Below, in pieces: positions 58,861-64,000 of a stretch of 64,000 nucleotides of DNA (positions within the stretch are counted from its first letter, which is position 1; every line of letters begins with the position of its first letter). This stretch comes from Ralstonia sp. TCR112 (GTDB taxonomy: Bacteria; Pseudomonadota; Gammaproteobacteria; Burkholderiales; Burkholderiaceae). A program made the translations under genes and the position numbers. The stretch covers positions 1 through 64,000 of the forward strand of contig NZ_VOSS01000018.1 of assembly GCF_007997035.1 (NCBI RefSeq), written 5' to 3'. The notes beneath the pieces are model-generated. The model was not told the DNA's origin. It ran no database searches and saw only the letters and a program-made list of their open reading frames with translations.

Positions 58861-59682
58861 ATGACGGTGCTTTCGCTTTCACCCGACGCCGGATCGAGCA
58901 TCCAGGCCCATCGCCCGGACTGGTGCGGCCCACATGAATGGGCCGCGCGCGTGAAGCTGGCGGCGTGCTACCGCATCTTTGCGCAGCTCGGCTGGACGGA
59001 GCTCATCTACAACCACATCACGCTGCGCCTGCCACCCGAAGATGGCTGCGCCGACGATGGCCCGCATTTCCTCATCAACCCGTTCGGCCTGACCTATGCC
59101 GAGGTTTGCGCGTCGAACCTCGTGAAGATCGACCTGCAGGGCAATGCGCAGCGCGCGCCCGGTCAGCCGGACTGGCCGGTCAACCCGGCCGGCTTTACCG
59201 TGCATGCCGCCATTCACGCCGGCATTTCCGGGGCGCATTGCGTGATGCACACTCACACGACTGCCGGCATGGCCGTGGCGTGCGCGCGCGATGGTCTGTC
59301 GATCAGCAACTTCTACGCGGCGCAGTTGCACGGCAAGGTTGCGTATCACGACTTTGAAGGCATTACCGTGCATGCCGATGAAGGGCCGCGGCTGGTGAAG
59401 AACATCGGCGACAAGCCTGCCGTCATTCTGCGCAACCACGGGCTGCTCGCCTGGGGCGATTCGATTGCGCGGGCCTTTGCGGTGTTGTGGCTGCTCAACC
59501 GCGCGTGCGAGATCCAACTGGCTTCCACGTCGACGGGCCCCGTGCTGGAGATTCCCGAAGCGATTGCGCGCAACTGCACGCGCGATTCGTTGCAGTTCAA
59601 CCCGAACTTCGGCGCAGGCGAAGATGTGTTCGCGGCGCTCACCCGCACCATCGACCGCATCGACTCTTCTTACCGAACCTGA
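58861..59682 (+). CDS. Class II aldolase/adducin family protein
   Basis: The 273-residue protein has the AraD/FucA-type fold with zinc ligands in CVMHTHTTAG (two His) and a later His in VILRNHGLLAWG. The N-terminus carries IYNHITLRLP. Enzymes of this group cleave aldols or decarboxylate sugar phosphates, and many are of unknown function. AGGAGACAGGTC precedes the ATG. It is followed four bases later by the PanE-like gene, so the two form an operon. Confidence 0.9.
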   Translation: MTVLSLSPDAGSSIQAHRPDWCGPHEWAARVKLAACYRIFAQLGWTELIYNHITLRLPPEDGCADDGPHFLINPFGLTYAEVCASNLVKIDLQGNAQRAPGQPDWPVNPAGFTVHAAIHAGISGAHCVMHTHTTAGMAVACARDGLSISNFYAAQLHGKVAYHDFEGITVHADEGPRLVKNIGDKPAVILRNHGLLAWGDSIARAFAVLWLLNRACEIQLASTSTGPVLEIPEAIARNCTRDSLQFNPNFGAGEDVFAALTRTIDRIDSSYRT

Positions 59683-59686
59683 TCAC

Positions 59687-60664
59687 ATGACGCGTATTTG
59701 CATTGTCGGCGCCGGCGCGGTCGGCGGTTATCTTGGCGCGAAGCTGGCGTTGGCCGATCAACCTATCAACGTGTTGGCGCGCGGCGCGACGCTTCAAGCG
59801 CTGCAAGCAGAAGGTCTGCGGCTGACCGAAGACGGCAATACGCGCTCTGTGCCGGTACACGCGAGTGACGATGCGCATGCGCTCGGTGGGCAGGATGTCG
59901 TCGTCGTTGCCGTCAAGGCGCCCGCCATGGAAAGCGTGGCACAAACCATCGCCCCCCTCATCGGCCCTGAAACCTGCGTGGTGGTGGCGATGAACGGCGT
60001 CCCGTGGTGGTTCTTTGATCGACATGGCCCGCTGGAAGGTCTGCGCCTGCAATCAGTCGATCCGCACGGCCGTATCGCCCAGACCATTCCAACCAAGAAC
60101 GTGCTCGGCTGCGTAGTGCATTTGACGTGCTCGACGACGGCGCCGGGGCATGTACGTCATGGGTTCGGCAAACGGCTGATTCTTGGCGAACCGGCGGGCG
60201 GCACCTCAGCGCGCCTTGACGCAATCGGTGCGTTGTTTGAACGCGCCGGTTTGCAGATCGAACGCAGCGAAGCCATTCAGCGCGACATCTGGTTCAAGCT
60301 GTGGGGCAACATGACGATGAATCCCGTGTCGGTGCTGACCGGCGCGACATGTGACCGCATCCTCGGCGACCCGCAGGTCAGCGCGTTTTGCCTGGCCATC
60401 ATGGAAGAAGCGAAAGCGATCGGCGCGCGCATCGGCTGCCCGATCGAACAGAGCGGTGAAGAACGCAGCGCCGTCACGCGCCAACTTGGCGCGTTCAAGA
60501 CGTCGATGCTGCAGGATGCGGAAGCCGGGCGCGGCCCGCTGGAGATCGATGCGCTGGTGGCATCGGTGCGGGAGATTGGCCAGCACGTGGGCGTGCCGAC
60601 CCCGCAGATTGATGCGCTGCTGGGTCTGGTGCGACTGCACGCCCAGACCCGCGGGCTTTATTGA
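59687..60664 (+). CDS. 2-dehydropantoate 2-reductase family (PanE-like)
   Basis: The 325-residue NADP-dependent reductase has the dinucleotide loop ICIVGAGAVGGYLGAKLA, the conserved Lys and Asn region RDIWFKLWGNMTMNPVSVL and the C-terminal GPLEIDALVASVREI. PanE makes pantoate for CoA synthesis, but many paralogues like this one act on other 2-keto acids. The adjacent aldolase gene suggests a shared catabolic substrate. Confidence 0.88.
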   Translation: MTRICIVGAGAVGGYLGAKLALADQPINVLARGATLQALQAEGLRLTEDGNTRSVPVHASDDAHALGGQDVVVVAVKAPAMESVAQTIAPLIGPETCVVVAMNGVPWWFFDRHGPLEGLRLQSVDPHGRIAQTIPTKNVLGCVVHLTCSTTAPGHVRHGFGKRLILGEPAGGTSARLDAIGALFERAGLQIERSEAIQRDIWFKLWGNMTMNPVSVLTGATCDRILGDPQVSAFCLAIMEEAKAIGARIGCPIEQSGEERSAVTRQLGAFKTSMLQDAEAGRGPLEIDALVASVREIGQHVGVPTPQIDALLGLVRLHAQTRGLY

Positions 60665-60679
60665 CCCGGCAATGCCAGA

Positions 60680-61696
60680 TTACTGATACGTCAGCGTAAA
60701 GGTGGCGCTGCCGTTGGCAATGCCCGGTGCGACGCTGTTTTCCGTTTGCACGTAGCGCGCCTTGAGGGGAATCGCGTAGTCCCCATCCGCATCTGCCACT
60801 TGCCATTTGAATAGCTTGGCCAGTTGCAACGGCTTGTCATCGTAAAGAAGCTGGATCGCTACGCCCGTGGCGCTGGTGGCGCCTGTGTCCAATTTCAGCA
60901 TGCCCTGCGCGGCGTCATGTGCCTCCCCGTCGAGTTGCACGTTGATGCTTGTACCTTTTGCGCAGTTCAACGGAATGCTGAAGGCCTGCGTTCTGGAAGG
61001 CGGCGAGGTGCCTGGCCCTTTGAATGCACTGATCGGCACGTCACCAAGTTTCACTGGAATCAACTTGCGGCTTACCGTGCACGACATGACATCGACCTTG
61101 AACGTGCCGATATTGATGGTGGATTCCGGCGTGTGCCAAGAGGTCTTGTTGTTTCGCAGGATGAAAGAGCCCACCTGCTTTCCTGACACCGACCCTGCGC
61201 TGATGCTTTGCGCCGTCTTGTAGAAGCGGACCAACGCTTTGCCTTGCCTTGGCAGCGCGCTGAACATCCCGTTCACAGAGCAGTAGACGTAGTGATCTGG
61301 GTTATCAGTGTTCGACCCGGTGACCCAGCGCGTCTGATTAGCGCATGCCTCCCATGTATCCGCGGAGCCTGCTGTTATGCCGACCGCATAGCCAATTCCA
61401 TCAACATTCGTTTTGTAGACGCGTTTGCCGTCGAAGTCGGCAACGTATATCCCATACGCCTTAATGCCCACCTCCTGCCAAGGAAGCTTCGGCTCGGTAT
61501 TGGAACATTTGAAGGTGCTCACGATGTCCGATGCCACCTCTGCAATGACGCTCCCCACGGGAATGTCTCTTTGGATCGCAAGGTCCTTCGGCTGAATCGT
61601 GGTGCTGGTCGTAACGGTTTCGCAGGTGTACGCAAGGGCACTGCCTCCAGCGAGGCACATCAACGCTGCCAAGAAGCTTCGGTATCCGATACTCAC
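60680..61696 (-). CDS. Fimbrial-type two-domain adhesin, paralogue 1
   Basis: The 338-residue exported protein has a signal peptide (about 1-22, ...LAGGSALA) and an N-terminal domain starting YTCETVTTST. The C-terminal pilin-like domain ends GSATFTLTYQ, the beta-strand recognised by fimbrial chaperones. The start is GTG at 61696, with GGGAG before it. It is about half identical by eye to the gene at 61886. No chaperone or usher genes are in the window. Confidence 0.85.
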   Translation of the reverse strand: MSIGYRSFLAALMCLAGGSALAYTCETVTTSTTIQPKDLAIQRDIPVGSVIAEVASDIVSTFKCSNTEPKLPWQEVGIKAYGIYVADFDGKRVYKTNVDGIGYAVGITAGSADTWEACANQTRWVTGSNTDNPDHYVYCSVNGMFSALPRQGKALVRFYKTAQSISAGSVSGKQVGSFILRNNKTSWHTPESTINIGTFKVDVMSCTVSRKLIPVKLGDVPISAFKGPGTSPPSRTQAFSIPLNCAKGTSINVQLDGEAHDAAQGMLKLDTGATSATGVAIQLLYDDKPLQLAKLFKWQVADADGDYAIPLKARYVQTENSVAPGIANGSATFTLTYQ

Positions 61697-61885
61697 ATCC
61701 TGCTCCCATCATGATTGAGAACGGTGAATGGAAGCAGATGAGCTATCGCGTGTATGTAGGAATCTTCTCGTTGTGGCGTGAACGGGGGTGCTGGTCAGCG
61801 CAGTTTCCAAGCCGGCGCAAGAGGGAAATCAGCGTGCGTGGCGCAGGCACGCTGACCGAAACTTCAGTGAACCGGCTGCGCAGAC

Positions 61886-62890
61886 CTATTGATACGTCAG
61901 CGTAAAGGTGGCGCTGCCGTTGGCGGCGCCGGGTGTGATGCTCTTGTCCGTTTGCACGTAGCGCGCTTTGAGCGGGATCGAATACGTACCTTCGGCGTCG
62001 GTCGTCTGCCACTTGAAGCGCTTGGCAAGCTCGACGGGCTTGTCGTCATAGAGCATCTGGATGGCCACACCTGTGGCGCTTGAAGCGTCGCTGTTCAACT
62101 TCAGCATGCCTTGCGTGGCGTCATGCGCGGTGCCGTCAAGTTGCAGATTGATGCTGGCGCCCTTGGGGCACGTCAGCGGAATGCCGAAGCTCTTCGTGCG
62201 GCCCTCTGGCGGCGAAGTACCCGGCCCTTTGAACGCACCAACGGGGACTTCCCCCATGGCAACATTGATTGCCGCGCTGCCCAGCGTGCACGACAGCTTT
62301 TCCACTGCAACGGAACCAATGCTGAACTGCGCTTCGGTCTGCCAGACACTCTGGTTGTTCCTCAAGATAAAGGCCCCAACCAGTTTGCCGGACACCGTGC
62401 CCGTTCCCGTACTCGAAGCCGTCTTATAGAAATTGATCAACGCCTTGTGCTGCATGGGCTGCTGCTCGAACATGCCGTTGATCGCACAGTAGAGATAGTG
62501 GTTGGGGTTCTCCTTGTTCGTTCCGTTGACCCAGCGTTCCAAGCCTGCAGCACATCCGTTCACCATCCTGATGCCGATGGCATAGCCAACACCCTCAATG
62601 TTCGTCTTGTACACACGCTTGCCGTCGATGTCTTTCAGGTAGGTGCCATAGGCTTTGATGCCGGCTTCCTGGTACGTCAATCGCGGCACCTCATTGGAAC
62701 ACTTGAAGGTGTTCACCACATCCGACACCACTTGCGTAATGAGTGCACCCTCCGGAAGGTCGCGCTGCACCGAGATCGTAGTCGGTTTGATGGTGGTGCT
62801 GGTCGAGACTGTGGTGCAGGTGTAGGCATAAGCGCCCTTTGCAGCGGTTAGCATGAGGCCCGCTGCCAGCCTTGCGCACCATACGCGCAT
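61886..62890 (-). CDS. Fimbrial-type two-domain adhesin, paralogue 2
   Basis: The 334-residue exported protein starts with a signal peptide and YTCTTVSTST and ends GSATFTLTYQ, as in paralogue 1. Both share HYLYC/HYVYC, AFKGPGTSPP and LKARYVQT. It lies upstream of paralogue 1 on the same strand, 189 bases away, so the pair arose by tandem duplication. GGAG precedes the ATG. Confidence 0.85.
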   Translation of the reverse strand: MRVWCARLAAGLMLTAAKGAYAYTCTTVSTSTTIKPTTISVQRDLPEGALITQVVSDVVNTFKCSNEVPRLTYQEAGIKAYGTYLKDIDGKRVYKTNIEGVGYAIGIRMVNGCAAGLERWVNGTNKENPNHYLYCAINGMFEQQPMQHKALINFYKTASSTGTGTVSGKLVGAFILRNNQSVWQTEAQFSIGSVAVEKLSCTLGSAAINVAMGEVPVGAFKGPGTSPPEGRTKSFGIPLTCPKGASINLQLDGTAHDATQGMLKLNSDASSATGVAIQMLYDDKPVELAKRFKWQTTDAEGTYSIPLKARYVQTDKSITPGAANGSATFTLTYQ

Positions 62891-63048
62891 GTGTCGCTCC
62901 GTTCGTTATCGTCGGGCAACATAAAAACACGCGATCCAATGTCTGTGGATAGGATTTGTCCCATTCTGCAAACTCAGCCGCTCCACAAATGGCGCGCGCT
63001 TATCAATGGCAGAAGGGCAAGGTGAAGCGATCTGCTAACCAGAAAGAC

Positions 63049-63086
63049 CAACGCGATCCATCGCCATGACAGCGAGGATCGCGTTG
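63049..63086. terminator. 11-bp inverted repeat downstream of the Sel1-repeat gene
   Basis: CAACGCGATCC and GGATCGCGTTG form a perfect stem with a 16-base loop, about 33 bases after the Sel1-repeat gene stop. No strong T-run follows. The rest of 62891-63119 shows no gene. Confidence 0.45.
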
Positions 63087-63119
63087 ATCAGAACAGCCGA
63101 GAAGAAGTGAAGGTGATGC

Positions 63120-63923
63120 TTACGGCGCAAGCGCGGGATGCTTCAGCGCATGCGCCGTTTCGATCCACTGCTGGTGATACGCCGCATCGTCGCGCTTGAG
63201 GCCGAGTTCGCCGTTCTGATACGCCATCGCCAAGGCCTGCACGGCTTCTGGCAATTCGTGTTCAGCGGCGTCCTGGTAGAGCGCCAGCGCGCGGGCTTCA
63301 TCGCGCGGCACGCCATCGCCTTCACGGTATGCATTGGCCAGCATGAACATCGCGGCCGGAATCTCGTGACGCGCGGCACGATCAAACCAGTGCGCGGCCT
63401 GCGTCGTGTCGATGGCGGTGCCGTAGCCGCTGCGATACATCACGCCCAAGTAGTACGCGGCGGCGGCGTCGCCCTTGTCAGCGGATTGACGCAGCAGGCG
63501 CAACGCACGCGGGTAGTCGCGCTCCGCCCCGCCGGTGCCGAGCAGCAGCGCCTTGCCCAGCGACAACTGCGCGCGCGCATCGCTCGGTGCGGCGGTTTCC
63601 AGCCAGCGCATCCCTTCGTTTCGCAAAGCGCTGTCGTGCGCGCCGAGCAAGGCTTCGCCCAACGCGGATTGCGCCGGCACTGAGCCGCCGCGCGCGAGCT
63701 GACGCAGGTTCTGCAGCGCCTCGGGCTCCATCGCTTGCACGACCATCGCGCGCCACGATTCCAGCTGCGTGGCATCCACGGCGGGTGCCTGGCGTGCGTG
63801 CGACAGCCAACCGCCGGCCATCACGACAATCGCCAGCGCGGCAGCCACGGTCAGCATCGGCACCGACTGCCGCGGAGATTCCATCGTCGGCGCGCCGGCC
63901 CATGCAGAACGAAGAGAAGGCAT
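63120..63923 (-). CDS. Sel1-repeat (TPR-like) protein with N-terminal anchor
   Basis: The 267-residue protein has a hydrophobic segment at about 22-40 (MLTVAAALAIVVMAGGWL) and then at least four Sel1-type helical repeats, for example AAAAYYLGVMYRSGYGTAID and AMFMLANAYREGDGVPRDEA. Such proteins are periplasmic scaffolds for protein-protein contacts. It follows an incomplete upstream gene by 12 bases on the same strand. Confidence 0.88.
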   Translation of the reverse strand: MPSLRSAWAGAPTMESPRQSVPMLTVAAALAIVVMAGGWLSHARQAPAVDATQLESWRAMVVQAMEPEALQNLRQLARGGSVPAQSALGEALLGAHDSALRNEGMRWLETAAPSDARAQLSLGKALLLGTGGAERDYPRALRLLRQSADKGDAAAAYYLGVMYRSGYGTAIDTTQAAHWFDRAARHEIPAAMFMLANAYREGDGVPRDEARALALYQDAAEHELPEAVQALAMAYQNGELGLKRDDAAYHQQWIETAHALKHPALAP

Positions 63924-63935
63924 GGCGTGGTCCTC

Positions 63936-64000
63936 TTACTGCGTCAGGTCGATCTGGTACACCGCCAAGCCCTTGCCCGAGCCGTCATCCGCGGCCACCT
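63936..64000 (-). CDS. Partial gene, C-terminal 20 residues only
   Basis: The minus-strand frame enters from beyond the window and ends with ...GLAVYQIDLTQ and a TAA at 63936-63938. Too little is visible to name it. Its end abuts the Sel1-repeat gene, with which it is likely co-transcribed. Confidence 0.5.
   Translation of the reverse strand, partial: VAADDGSGKGLAVYQIDLTQ

Overview
The window looks like chromosomal DNA of a GC-rich betaproteobacterium in the Burkholderiales, most like Ralstonia. I infer this from the high-GC codon use, the gene order atpIBEFHAGDC next to parB-parA-rsmG-mnmG, three perfect copies of the chromosomal parS palindrome, and the many LysR regulators paired with divergent enzyme genes. 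The species assignment rests on protein recognition from memory and was not tested by a search.

Layout. 1-13.4 kb: the 3' part of an ATP-grasp gene, a chemoreceptor, a fatty acid hydroxylase, a LysR/glutathione transferase pair, a PstS-like gene with two compensating frameshifts, a hydrolase, a CoA-binding protein, a DUF3298 protein and a large secreted FecR-domain protein. 13.5-25.9 kb: one long minus-strand block running mnmG, rsmG, parA, parB, then atpI-B-E-F-H-A-G-D-C, with a good sigma70-type promoter in front of atpI and parS sites in and upstream of mnmG. 26-34.4 kb: accessory metabolism, with three LysR regulators, an aldo/keto reductase, an orphan amino-acid binding protein, two Rossmann-fold proteins, a PhnZ-like HD protein and a cupin. 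34.4-36.0 kb: a foreign, lower-GC scar made of a duplicated gene tail, an IS3-family (IS2-like) end, two small start/stop-coupled reading frames and a broken TolC-family gene. 36-49.4 kb: a TSUP permease, a complete branched-chain amino acid transporter operon (livG-F-J-H-M order), a GMC oxidoreductase with a lipase-like hydrolase, and a copper module (copA-cueR divergent from copZ, each with a CueR-type operator), then an OmpW porin. 49.6-56.2 kb: a ketimine reductase, a lysoplasmalogenase-like membrane protein, an Lrp regulator divergent from phhA-phhB (phenylalanine hydroxylation and cofactor recycling), and a TctD/TctE-type two-component system. 56.2-64 kb: a bacterial SET-domain lysine methyltransferase gene and an HU gene on either side of about 630 bp that carries three perfect DnaA boxes and a very AT-rich tract, then a frameshifted DUF2272 lipoprotein, a class II aldolase and PanE-like pair, two tandem paralogous fimbrial-type adhesins and a Sel1-repeat protein.

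The most interesting items are the SET / DnaA-box / HU neighbourhood, the spread of parS copies, the insertion scar at 34.4-36.0 kb, two frameshifted genes, and an ATPase (LivF) whose Walker A lysine is arginine. No tRNA, rRNA or CRISPR array was seen.
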